64,000 bases of DNA from Pseudomonas libanensis (GTDB lineage Bacteria; Pseudomonadota; Gammaproteobacteria; Pseudomonadales; Pseudomonadaceae). Both the position numbers and the translations under genes were made by a program. Within the stretch, counting starts at the first letter, position 1, and every line of letters starts with the position of its first letter. Below the pieces are notes generated by a model, which saw nothing but the letters and a program-made list of their open reading frames with translations, ran no database searches and was not told where the DNA came from. Below, one piece after another: positions 51,034 to 58,313 of this stretch. The DNA is taken from NCBI RefSeq assembly GCF_001439685.1, contig NZ_JYLH01000001.1, forward strand, positions 558,001 to 622,000, written 5' to 3'.

Positions 51034-51043
51034 TGATTAATGC
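51034..51043 (+). promoter_or_regulatory. TGATTAATGC motif upstream of flp
   Basis: An exact copy of the 10-mer upstream of pprB, 111 bases before the flp start and in the same orientation. It is a candidate shared control site, possibly for PprB itself. Confidence 0.4.
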
Positions 51044-51049
51044 GTTCTT

Positions 51050-51063
51050 ACACTTGTGAGTGT
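51050..51063. promoter_or_regulatory. Inverted repeat upstream of flp
   Basis: ACACT-TGTG-AGTGT, extended by CTT/AAG with one bulge, lies just before a TTGACA hexamer at 51072. It may be an operator; no regulator can be named. Confidence 0.4.
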
Positions 51064-51071
51064 CAAGTTTG

Positions 51072-51100
51072 TTGACAATGCTCTAGTGGCACACGGCAAT
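51072..51100 (+). promoter_or_regulatory. Possible flp promoter
   Basis: TTGACA (51072-51077) is a perfect -35 hexamer; 17 bases later GGCAAT is a poor -10. This would place the start of transcription about 45 bases before the flp ATG. Weak without data. Confidence 0.3.
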
Positions 51101-51153
51101 CATCGTGCGGGCCAGCAGTAACGGCGCTTTGTGGCGCATGAAGGAGAAGTCTG

Positions 51154-51351
51154 ATGATCCTTGACCTGTTCTTGAAATTTTACATTCACGCTCAGTTATT
51201 CTTGCGTCGCAGAGACGGGGCTTCGGCCATTGAATATGTGATTATCGTGGCGATAGTTGCATTGGTAATCATTGGGTTCGGTACTGGGCTGGGCGATAAA
51301 ATAAAAGGCGTTTTCCAGCAGGTGTCCGATGCGCTGCCAGCAGCGACTTAA
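51154..51351 (+). CDS. flp: Flp type IVb major pilin
   Basis: A 65-residue prepilin. The leader of 22 residues ends in Gly, and the mature protein would begin ASAIEYVIIVAIVALVIIGF, the Flp motif with Glu at +5 and Tyr at +6, followed by the short tail GDKIKGVFQQVSDALPAAT. FppA is the expected peptidase. It is expressed alone from the divergent promoter region, with GGAG before the ATG. Confidence 0.95.
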   Translation: MILDLFLKFYIHAQLFLRRRDGASAIEYVIIVAIVALVIIGFGTGLGDKIKGVFQQVSDALPAAT

Positions 51352-51404
51352 CCGTAAGGGCTGTAGGTTGTCGTTCCGATAATCTTTTTTATCAGGTACT
51401 GCCC

Positions 51405-51809
51405 ATGAGCCACCCTTCGTCACTACGCCAGCAAATCCTATTGGTGGATGACGAGGAGGATGCGCTGGTTGAGTTAGCCGAATCCCTCGAAAACGAGGGA
51501 TTCGTCTGTTTCACTTCCACCTCCGTTACTTTCGCCCTGCAAGAATTGACACTTCATCCTGATATAGCGTTGGTCATCACCGACCTGCGCATGCCCGAGG
51601 AGAGCGGAATTTCCTTGATCAAGCGCTTGCGCGAACACACCTCGCGCTCGCATTTGCCGGTGATCGTGATGTCCGGTCATGCCGAGATGGATGATGTCAG
51701 TGACATGCTGCGCCTGCAGGTGCTGGATCTGTTCCGCAAGCCGATCTATCTGGTGCGCTTGATCGATACCCTCAACAGCCTGTTTCCCCTCTCTACACCT
51801 GGTCGGTAA
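51405..51809 (+). CDS. Single-domain response regulator
   Basis: A 134-residue protein that is only a receiver domain: the acidic pair in ILLVDDEEDA, phospho-acceptor Asp60 in LVITDLRMPEESG, Ser/Gly in VIVMSGHAE and Lys112 in LFRKPIYL. There is no output domain. It lies 53 bases after flp on the same strand, so co-transcription is likely. It could be a phosphate sink or a partner of PprA; which kinase feeds it is not shown by the sequence. Confidence 0.9.
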   Translation: MSHPSSLRQQILLVDDEEDALVELAESLENEGFVCFTSTSVTFALQELTLHPDIALVITDLRMPEESGISLIKRLREHTSRSHLPVIVMSGHAEMDDVSDMLRLQVLDLFRKPIYLVRLIDTLNSLFPLSTPGR

Positions 51810-51829
51810 CGGGCGGACGCCGCTCAAAT

Positions 51830-51945
51830 GTGGGAGCGGGCTTGCTCGCGAAAAGCGCTATGGCGGACGACCGGGATATGTGCTCATTCCAACCCAATTA
51901 AATGGCCGACCCGAAGGTCGCCTTCGCAGGCAAGCCAGCTCCCAC
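51830..51945. repeat. Long hybrid REPIN
   Basis: The left arm is GTGGGAGCGGGCTTGCTCGC, while the right arm complements the GTGGGAGCTGGCTTGC class. The 75-base loop is longer than in other REPINs here and has a GGCG...GACC/GGTCGCC inner pairing. It lies between the receiver-only gene and the tpsB stop. Confidence 0.85.
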
Positions 51946-51992
51946 ATTGGATCGAGGGGCGTCAGGGAAATAGGCGCCGGCTGTCGGGCCGT

Positions 51993-52015
51993 CACGGGAG
52001 CAAGCTCCCTCGCCA
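51993..52015. repeat. Third-class REP near the tpsB stop
   Basis: CACGGGAGCAAGCTCCCTCGCC resembles the GAGGGAGCTTGCTCCC REP class, reversed. It is a lone palindrome 21 bases after the tpsB stop on the minus strand and may serve as a transcript end. Confidence 0.7.
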
Positions 52016-52035
52016 CAAGTTCCGCGCCGCCCCCT

Positions 52036-53718
52036 TCACAGCTGATAACTGAAACTCAGCGTATACCGTGGCCTGCGGTTAAAGCTGTCCAGGGCGATAT
52101 CCGACATTGGCTTGGCCGCCTCCAGCGCGATGTTGTAGTACTTCTTGTCGCCAAAGCGTAAACCCACCGCCGCCGAGGACATGTCGCTGGCCTTGACCGG
52201 CAGGTCGTTGAACCAGGTCTTGGCGCGGTCCAGTACCACGTAGGGTTGCACAACCCTCACCCAGTTGCCGGCGCGATTGAAACTGTAGTTGACCTCATAC
52301 GCCACGCCCCAGCCCTTGTCGCCCGAGCCCTGGTCGTCAGGGTAGCCACGCCCGAAATTTTGCCCGCCGAAGGTGGCGCGTTCGCTGTCGGGCAAGGTGT
52401 TGTTGCTCCAGTACAACGCACCTGAGAGCACGCCTTGCCAGTTGTCGAAGAACTTGTCGCTTTGCACGCCGGAGAGGCGCAGGCGGAAGAAGTCGAGGTC
52501 GGGTTTTGCCACGTCCAGGTCACTGCGCGCCTTGGCGCCAAAACCGTCGATGCCTTGGTACAGGCCGCCGCTGATGATGCGTAACCGGCGTGCGTCAGCC
52601 TTGCGCCAATCACCCTCGAAGGCGAGGGCGCGCAGGTTGGATTCGATGTCGAAACTCAGCGGGTAGCCCACCAGCTTGTAACGGGTGGTCTGGTCCACCA
52701 CGTACAGGCGTGTGCTCAGGGTCAATGACTCGGTAGGAGAGGCGATAAACGGGTGGCTCAGGCCGATGGAATAGCGATCGATCGACTGGTGCGGCTTGAG
52801 CTCGAAGCCGCCGTCCAGTTGCACGTTGCTGTTGGGGTCGGCGCGATAGCGTTCGGCGGCGAGCGCCAGTTGGGTGCCCTCGGCATTGATGAACTGGTTG
52901 TAGTCCACACGGTAGTAATGCTCTTTGTCCTCGCCGGGCGGGAACAGGCCGCTGACGGTTAGCTGTTCGCCCATGAACGTCTGCGAATTGCTGGTGGCGC
53001 TGAGCAAGGCTTGCGTACCACCACGGCTTTTCTGTACCAGGCTCATGCTGGTGGTGAAAGGCTTGCGGCTGGCCTGGATCTGCATGTGCGTGGCGCCATC
53101 GGTTGTGCCGGGCGGCGGTACCTGGGCTTGTACGGTCAGGCCGGGAATGCGGCTCATCAGCGTGGTGTAGCGCTCGAAGGTCTTGCGCGTCAGCGGGCGT
53201 TCGGCCAACAACTTTTGCGCCAGTTTATCGACGTAGGCCGACACCGAGCCGATGTCGCCGGTTTGCTGGTAGTCCTTGATGTAACCCTCTACCAGGACGA
53301 CGCGGACCAGACCGTTTTCGAAATTTTGCTGCGGCAGGAACGCATAGGACAGCAGGTAACCGTCCTCCTGGTAGCGACGGGTGATACCACGGGTCGCTTC
53401 GATCAACTGTGCGAGGTTGGTCTCGTGACCAATCAGCGGTGCGTAGACTTGGGCCGTCTCGGTAAGCGGGTAAATGGTTCCGCCTTCGATCTGCAGCTTG
53501 CCGATGGTGACCTTGGTGTCCATCAATAAGGGTTGGCCGGCAGTCGGCGACGTTTCAGGCACTTGGGTTTTCGGCGTGACCGGTCGGTAGGCGTCAGCGG
53601 GCAGGTTGGGGACCGGCAGGGTGCGGATCGTGTCGTTACTGTTCAAAAAGCTGGGAAGGGGCTCGGCCTGTACGTAGGCACTGAGGGTCATCAATAACAA
53701 CGGTGTCAACACGCGCAT
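52036..53718 (-). CDS. TpsB/ShlB-type outer-membrane transporter
   Basis: A 560-residue protein starting at ATG 53718 with GGAG six bases upstream. It has a signal peptide (MRVLTPLLLMTLSAYVQA), a proline-rich linker, POTRA domains (VTIGKLQIEGGTIYPLTE, LVRVVLVEGYIKDY) and a beta-barrel with the L6-loop motif in FGRGYPDDQGSGDKGW, ending in aromatic YTLSFSYQL. Such proteins secrete TpsA adhesins or toxins through the outer membrane. No classic TpsA with a haemagglutination-activity domain is nearby; the adjacent gene is the Gly/Thr-repeat lipoprotein. The two are separated by a terminator, so they may also have separate promoters. Confidence 0.9.
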   Translation of the reverse strand: MRVLTPLLLMTLSAYVQAEPLPSFLNSNDTIRTLPVPNLPADAYRPVTPKTQVPETSPTAGQPLLMDTKVTIGKLQIEGGTIYPLTETAQVYAPLIGHETNLAQLIEATRGITRRYQEDGYLLSYAFLPQQNFENGLVRVVLVEGYIKDYQQTGDIGSVSAYVDKLAQKLLAERPLTRKTFERYTTLMSRIPGLTVQAQVPPPGTTDGATHMQIQASRKPFTTSMSLVQKSRGGTQALLSATSNSQTFMGEQLTVSGLFPPGEDKEHYYRVDYNQFINAEGTQLALAAERYRADPNSNVQLDGGFELKPHQSIDRYSIGLSHPFIASPTESLTLSTRLYVVDQTTRYKLVGYPLSFDIESNLRALAFEGDWRKADARRLRIISGGLYQGIDGFGAKARSDLDVAKPDLDFFRLRLSGVQSDKFFDNWQGVLSGALYWSNNTLPDSERATFGGQNFGRGYPDDQGSGDKGWGVAYEVNYSFNRAGNWVRVVQPYVVLDRAKTWFNDLPVKASDMSSAAVGLRFGDKKYYNIALEAAKPMSDIALDSFNRRPRYTLSFSYQL

Positions 53719-53816
53719 AGGACACTCCATGGTCAACTGCAGCAGCGCTTCGGGGCCGCCGGGTTCTGGGACGCGGTTCGGCAGGGCGGCGGTTCATCAC
53801 CTATGTTGCCGCCCAT

Positions 53817-53850
53817 AAAAAAGACGAGAGACTGATGAGGGTCTCTCGTC
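53817..53850 (-). terminator. Terminator after the repeat lipoprotein
   Basis: On the minus strand GACGAGAGAC pairs with GTCTCTCGTC around eight bases and is followed by TTTTTT. It lies about 55 bases after the lipoprotein stop and 100 before the tpsB start. Confidence 0.88.
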
Positions 53851-53903
53851 TCAACCAAGCGTAGGCGCTGTAGGGGAGGCCGTCTAATCGGCCAGGTGCA
53901 ATT

Positions 53904-55694
53904 CTATTTTCCGGTCAGGCCGTTCAACAAACCGCCAAGACCGCCCGTTGCCGTGGTGCCGCCGGTTGTCGTCGTTGCAGTACCGGTGGTTGTGGTGCTG
54001 GCGCCGATGTTCAGGCCGCCAAGCAGGCCGCCGCTGGTGCCGCCAGTGCCGCCGGTGACCAGGCCACCCACCGAGCTCACGGTGTTGCCGACCGCCGTAA
54101 CGGTAGTGCCGAGGGTGTTGGTGACCGGGTTGGCGTTGGCTGTGGTGAGGTTAGTGCCCAGGCTGCTCACAGCGCCGCCGACTTGTGTCACCAGGCCGTT
54201 GACCGGAGCACCAACGCCAGTGGTGGTACCAATGTTTTGCGTCAGCGCAGTGACGCCGGAGGTCACGGGGTTCAGGGCTGCGCCGACATTGGTTGCTACC
54301 GTTGCGACCGGTGCCGTGGCGCCGGTGTTGGCGACGCCGGTACCACCCAGCACGGTGCCTACGGAGGCGATGGTGTTGCCCAGCGCGCCACCGGTTACAC
54401 CGGCAGCACTGACGGTGCCGTTGGTGTTGCCCACATTCAAGCCAGTCCCCACGTTACTCACCAGGCCACCCACCAGTTCCGGTATGCCGGGGGCTGCAGT
54501 GCTGCCCGCTGGTGCGACATAACCGCCGGACTTATCGAGTGTGCCACCGACGCCGGTCAGCACGCTGCCGACCACGCTGGTGACGGGGTTGCCGGTGCCG
54601 CCCGTGCTGGCGACTTGGGTACCCAGGCTGGTGACCGTCGAGCCGACTTTATCCAGCAGGCCATTGACGGGAGTGCCCAGGCCGGTTGCGGTGCCCAGAT
54701 TGCCGGTGGTGTTTTCCACCAGCGACACCACAGGCACCACTACTTTGCTACCCAGGGTATTGGTCAGCGAACCCAGCGCACCAGTGGTGCTGGCGGTGCT
54801 GAGGGTATCGCCGAGCATGGTCACCGTGGTGCCGACTTTATCGACTACGCCACCGACCGCACCGCCGACACCGCCGGTCAAGCCACCAACCACAGGGACA
54901 CCGCCGAGGGTGGTCGACAGCGATTGGCCGGTGGTCGAGAGACCGCCGCCCAGGTCGGCAACCCCATTACCTACACCTGCCACCGTAATGCCCAGGGAGT
55001 TGCTATTGGTGCCCAGCGAGCCCAGGCCGGTGGTCACGCCGGTGCCGATGCTGGTGACAGCAGTGCCTGCCGAGGTCACCAGGCCGCCAGCGGTCACGCC
55101 GACGATGGGCACACCGGTCAAGGTCGAGCCAAGATCACCCACGGCTGCGCCTACATTGCCCACGGTGGTGCCGAGGGTGCCGGCGATCTGGCCGGTGATC
55201 AGTGGGGTGGTTGTCGAGCCAGTTCCGCCGCCAGTACCACCACCCGTTCCGCCGGTGCCACCACCTGTGCCACCTGTGCCGCCAGTGCCTCCGCCGGTCC
55301 CACCAGTGCCTCCACCTGTGCCGCCGGTGCCGCCGCCTGTGCCACCCGTGCCTCCGTCAGTGCCGCCGGTGCCACCGCCTGTGCCACCTGTGCCTCCATC
55401 AGTGCCGCCGGTGCCGCCGCCTGTGCCACCCGTGCCTCCGTCAGTGCCCCCGGTGCCGCCGCCTGTGCCACCCGTGCCCCCGTCAGTGCCGCCGGTGCCA
55501 CCGCCAGTTCCACCCGTGCCACCGCCCGTGCCGCCGTCACCGCCACCTGTGCCGGCACCTGCTCCTGCATCCGGTGAGGACGCTGCCACGCTGGATTTAT
55601 GCCCGCCACCACCGCTGCTGCAGCCACCGAGGCTCATCGCCATGATCAGGGCCAGAGCGGTACTTGCTTTCCAAAACGCTGCTTGAGTTTTCAT
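53904..55694 (-). CDS. Gly/Thr-repeat lipoprotein beside tpsB
   Basis: A 596-residue protein. A lipobox (LGGC, Cys25) follows a signal peptide. Residues about 45-160 are a seven-residue repeat GGTGGT with Asp or Gly in the seventh place, almost without other residues. Residues about 165-580 are a Gly/Val/Thr/Leu-rich region with very few charged residues and a recurring pattern such as DKVGSTVTSLGTQV and TQVGGAVSSLGTNL. The end is again Gly/Thr-rich (GGLGGLLNGLTGK). An automated label of collagen-like is likely but the strict Gly-X-Y triplet is broken every seven residues. Function is unknown; it may be a surface fibre or substrate of the adjacent TpsB. Confidence 0.85.
   Translation of the reverse strand: MKTQAAFWKASTALALIMAMSLGGCSSGGGGHKSSVAASSPDAGAGAGTGGGDGGTGGGTGGTGGGTGGTDGGTGGTGGGTGGTDGGTGGTGGGTGGTDGGTGGTGGGTGGTDGGTGGTGGGTGGTGGGTGGTGGGTGGTGGTGGGTGGTGGGTGGGTGSTTTPLITGQIAGTLGTTVGNVGAAVGDLGSTLTGVPIVGVTAGGLVTSAGTAVTSIGTGVTTGLGSLGTNSNSLGITVAGVGNGVADLGGGLSTTGQSLSTTLGGVPVVGGLTGGVGGAVGGVVDKVGTTVTMLGDTLSTASTTGALGSLTNTLGSKVVVPVVSLVENTTGNLGTATGLGTPVNGLLDKVGSTVTSLGTQVASTGGTGNPVTSVVGSVLTGVGGTLDKSGGYVAPAGSTAAPGIPELVGGLVSNVGTGLNVGNTNGTVSAAGVTGGALGNTIASVGTVLGGTGVANTGATAPVATVATNVGAALNPVTSGVTALTQNIGTTTGVGAPVNGLVTQVGGAVSSLGTNLTTANANPVTNTLGTTVTAVGNTVSSVGGLVTGGTGGTSGGLLGGLNIGASTTTTGTATTTTGGTTATGGLGGLLNGLTGK
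55240..55560. repeat. 21/42-bp coding tandem repeat
   Basis: The DNA for the GGTGGT[D/G] region repeats in 21-base units, often paired as 42 bases (GGTGGTD then GGTGGTG), with silent third-position variation between copies. It lies wholly inside the lipoprotein gene and could change length by slippage or recombination. Confidence 0.85.
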
Positions 55695-55846
55695 GATGAG
55701 TTCCTTGCACCTGGTACAACCTTGGTTGTTTCAAACCTTCGTTACTTCTTGGGGTAGCGATAGGTTTGTCCGTGTGGTTATCACAGACCCAGGCACTCTT
55801 TCGTGCAACGCTCAACTTGGTATTAACGATTTATATAGATAAGGTC

Positions 55847-55866
55847 TTAGTCGGCTTAACGACTAA
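55847..55866. promoter_or_regulatory. Operator-like palindrome
   Basis: TTAGTCG-GCTTAA-CGACTAA is a perfect 7-bp inverted repeat with a 6-base centre, about 150 bases before the lipoprotein start. There is no T run, so it is not a terminator. It could bind a dimeric regulator. Confidence 0.5.
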
Positions 55867-55930
55867 TACGAAGGGTGTAATGGAAAAATGATTGTTAAAT
55901 ACTTACATGTTTTAAATCAGTGGGTTAAAT

Positions 55931-55956
55931 AAAAAAAACGGACCTCGTGAGGTCCG
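55931..55956 (-). terminator. Terminator of the MaoC/FabG operon
   Basis: CGGACCTCGTGAGGTCCG (55939-55956) is a perfect hairpin and, on the minus strand, is followed by eight T. It lies 40 bases after the hydratase stop. Confidence 0.92.
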
Positions 55957-55996
55957 CTATAACTTTGGGTGTATATATACAATTAAGCAGGGTGTT

Positions 55997-56845
55997 TCAG
56001 GCGATCGGCTGCCACTTGCCGAGCATATGCTGAATGTCGCCCGCGCCTTTGAGTTCCAACTCGCCACTGGAACCGGCCGCGCTGCTCATCAATATCACTT
56101 CACTGGGCAGGCGCACGGGCTTCTTGAACTCGGCTTCGATCTCAATATTGGCCGCCGGCAGATGTTCCCCCAGCGCCGCCAGCATGCGCGCCTTGTTCCA
56201 CAGCCCGTGGGCAATGGCTTGGGGAAAACCGAATAACTTGGCCGTCGACGCACTGAGGTGGATCGGGTTGTAATCGCCCGACACGCGGGCATAGCGGCGA
56301 CCGATATCGGCAGGCGCCTTCCAGCGCGTCAGCTCGCTGGTCGGGCCAGGGGCCTGGAAGGTTTTATCCACGGCTTCGCCTTCAAGCTTCACGCCGCGAC
56401 ACAGCATTTGGCTTTCGGCCTCCCAGAGCAGCCCAAGCGCATCCTCGACGACGGTCACAATGTCAAAGGTCGCGCCTTTGGCGTGGGGCTGAAGGTTATG
56501 CGCATAGACGCCGATGCTCAGGTCGCCCACGCCACCCAAGGGGCGATGAATGCGGATGCGATTGCTCAGGTGAACCAGCCCCAGCAAGGGGAACGGAAAC
56601 GCCTTGTCAGTCAGCAACTGCATCTGCAGGCCGAACGCCAGGATATGCGGATAGGTCGCCGGTAGCATCGGGCCGTCGGCAAACCCGCAGACCTTTCGGT
56701 AAGCCGCGACGGCCTTGGGGTTGACGCTGACCCGGCAACGCAAGCCGTGTTCGGGCAATGTGCTGCCGGTGATCTTGCGCTTGAGCGCCGCTCGCCAATA
56801 CAACGGCAGTAGAGAGGGCGAGCTGTCTAAGGTGTGCCATTGCAT
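55997..56845 (-). CDS. MaoC-like (R)-enoyl hydratase
   Basis: A 282-residue protein starting at ATG 56845 with GGGAG upstream. It has a double hot-dog layout: an N-terminal degenerate half and a C-terminal half with the hydratase-2 motif YARVSGDYNPIHLS followed by FPQAIAHGLW, containing the catalytic Asp and His. It should hydrate trans-2-enoyl-CoA or ACP to (R)-3-hydroxyacyl. It lies two bases after the reductase gene stop, so the two are one operon. Confidence 0.9.
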   Translation of the reverse strand: MQWHTLDSSPSLLPLYWRAALKRKITGSTLPEHGLRCRVSVNPKAVAAYRKVCGFADGPMLPATYPHILAFGLQMQLLTDKAFPFPLLGLVHLSNRIRIHRPLGGVGDLSIGVYAHNLQPHAKGATFDIVTVVEDALGLLWEAESQMLCRGVKLEGEAVDKTFQAPGPTSELTRWKAPADIGRRYARVSGDYNPIHLSASTAKLFGFPQAIAHGLWNKARMLAALGEHLPAANIEIEAEFKKPVRLPSEVILMSSAAGSSGELELKGAGDIQHMLGKWQPIA

Positions 56846-56847
56846 AT

Positions 56848-58200
56848 TTACGCTCCCAAAAGACTTTGCCCGCATACCCGCAGCGCTTGGCCGCTGACCG
56901 CACCGGAACCTGGCTGACCGAGCCAGGCCACCGCTTCGGCCACGTCCTGGGGCAAGCCGCCCTGGCCTAATGAACTCATGCGACGCCCGGCTTCACGCAG
57001 GGCGAACGGGATATGCGCGGTCATCTGGGTCTCGATAAAGCCTGGCGCCACGGCATTGATGCTGATCCCCCTTTCCTTCAACAGAGGCGCCCAGGCCTGG
57101 GCCAGGCCGATCAAGCCGGCCTTGCTCGCGGCGTAGTTGGTTTGCCCGCGATTACCGGCAATGCCGCTGATCGAGGCCAGCAGCACCACGCGTGCGTTGT
57201 CATGCAGGCTGCCGCTGTCGAGCAGGGCCTTGGTCAGCACCTGTGGGGCATTGAGGTTGACGGCCAGCACGGCATCCCAGTATTCAGGGGTCATATTGGC
57301 CAGGGTCTTGTCGCGGGTGATACCGGCGTTGTGTACCAGGATATCGAGGCCGTCGGGCAGGTGTTCGACCAGTTGGCTGGCGGCGTCTTCGGCGCAGATA
57401 TCCAGCACCACCGTGCGCGCATTCAAGCGCGCAGCCAGGGCTTCGAGATCGGCCTTGGCCTGGGGCACATCGAGCAGGATCACCTCGGCACCGTCGCGGG
57501 CCAGGGTTTCAGCGATGGAAGCACCGATGCCACGGGCGGCGCCGGTGACCAGGGCTTTGCGCCCCGCCAGCGGGCGCGTCCAGTCCTCGACCGGGGTGTC
57601 GCAGGCCGCCAGGCGGATGACCTGGCCCGAGATATAAGCGCTTTTCGGCGACAGGAAAAACCGCAGCGCACCCTCCAGCTGGTCCTCGGCGCCGTCGCCC
57701 ACATACAGCAATTGCAACACGCCGCCGCTGCGCAACTCCTTGGCCAGGGAGCGGCTGAAACCTTCCAGGGCATGCTGGGCGCTGGCAGCAAACGGATCGC
57801 TGAGGCTTTCCGGCGCCCGGCCGAGGATCACCAGGTGTGCACTGTGATCAAGGTTTTTCAGCAGCGGCTGGAAGAACTCGCGCAGTTGCTTGAGCTGGTC
57901 GGTGTGCTGCAAGTGGCCGGCGTCGAACACCACTGCCTTGAGCTTGGGGCCGTGCCCGGGAATCCACGCGGTTGCTGTCGAGGCTTCGGTGCCGTAGCTG
58001 TAAACCGCGTCGGTGAGCCGATTGGCAAACGCCAGCACCTGGGTTGTCAACGAGCCCCCGCCGAGCAGCAGTGCACCCTCGACCGGGCGCAGTCGTCCGG
58101 CCTGCCAGCGTTCCAGGCGTACCGGCGACGGCAGGCCAATGGCGGCGACCAGGCGATGGCCGAGGCTTGAGTTGGCGAAGTCGATATAACGGTCAGACAT
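56848..58200 (-). CDS. Long FabG-type 3-oxoacyl reductase
   Basis: A 450-residue short-chain dehydrogenase. The C-terminal half (about 210-450) is a complete SDR: ALVTGAARGIGASIAETLA, the NAG motif in DILVHNAGITRDKTL, catalytic Ser in LASISGIAGNRGQ and YxxxK in TNYAASKAGL. The N-terminal 200 residues are a second, degenerate nucleotide-binding half, as in the high-molecular-weight FabG4 type, which prefers NADH and CoA esters. It is divergent from the thiolase gene and upstream of the MaoC hydratase. Confidence 0.91.
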   Translation of the reverse strand: MSDRYIDFANSSLGHRLVAAIGLPSPVRLERWQAGRLRPVEGALLLGGGSLTTQVLAFANRLTDAVYSYGTEASTATAWIPGHGPKLKAVVFDAGHLQHTDQLKQLREFFQPLLKNLDHSAHLVILGRAPESLSDPFAASAQHALEGFSRSLAKELRSGGVLQLLYVGDGAEDQLEGALRFFLSPKSAYISGQVIRLAACDTPVEDWTRPLAGRKALVTGAARGIGASIAETLARDGAEVILLDVPQAKADLEALAARLNARTVVLDICAEDAASQLVEHLPDGLDILVHNAGITRDKTLANMTPEYWDAVLAVNLNAPQVLTKALLDSGSLHDNARVVLLASISGIAGNRGQTNYAASKAGLIGLAQAWAPLLKERGISINAVAPGFIETQMTAHIPFALREAGRRMSSLGQGGLPQDVAEAVAWLGQPGSGAVSGQALRVCGQSLLGA

Positions 58201-58313
58201 GGAACGCTCTCCGAAGGCTGGGGTTCAAAGGTTGACCACCCTGGGGTGGCAGTCGTTCGATTGAGCCTAGGCTAGGCTTGATGATTCCACCCACCTTCAC
58301 GAGGGAGCTTTCC

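Larger units (their letters stand above)
50819..51153. other. Divergent rcpC/flp intergenic region
   Basis: These 335 bases hold no gene that I can support. The region is AT-rich compared with its flanks and should contain promoters for both rcpC (minus) and flp (plus). It includes the TGATTAATGC motif, an ACACT/AGTGT inverted repeat and a TTGACA hexamer, all on the flp side, and GAAGGAGAAG as the flp ribosome site. Confidence 0.7.
55695..55996. other. AT-rich upstream region of the repeat lipoprotein
   Basis: These 302 bases hold no gene. They contain the terminator of the hydratase gene (55931-55956) and upstream sequence of the lipoprotein. The part from 55820 to 55935 is strikingly AT-rich for this chromosome, suggesting H-NS/MvaT-type binding or a regulated promoter. 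A perfect palindrome lies at 55847-55866. AAGGA precedes the lipoprotein ATG by nine bases. Confidence 0.65.

Noticed and set aside
55240..55560. Possible CRISPR array or satellite
   Set aside because: The units are adjacent without unique spacers and stay in the reading frame of the lipoprotein gene.
54183..55686. Plus-strand proline- and alanine-rich frames over the repeat lipoprotein
   Set aside because: They are mirror images of the Gly/Thr repeat (PPVPPVPP and similar). The minus strand has a signal peptide, lipobox, ribosome site and terminator.
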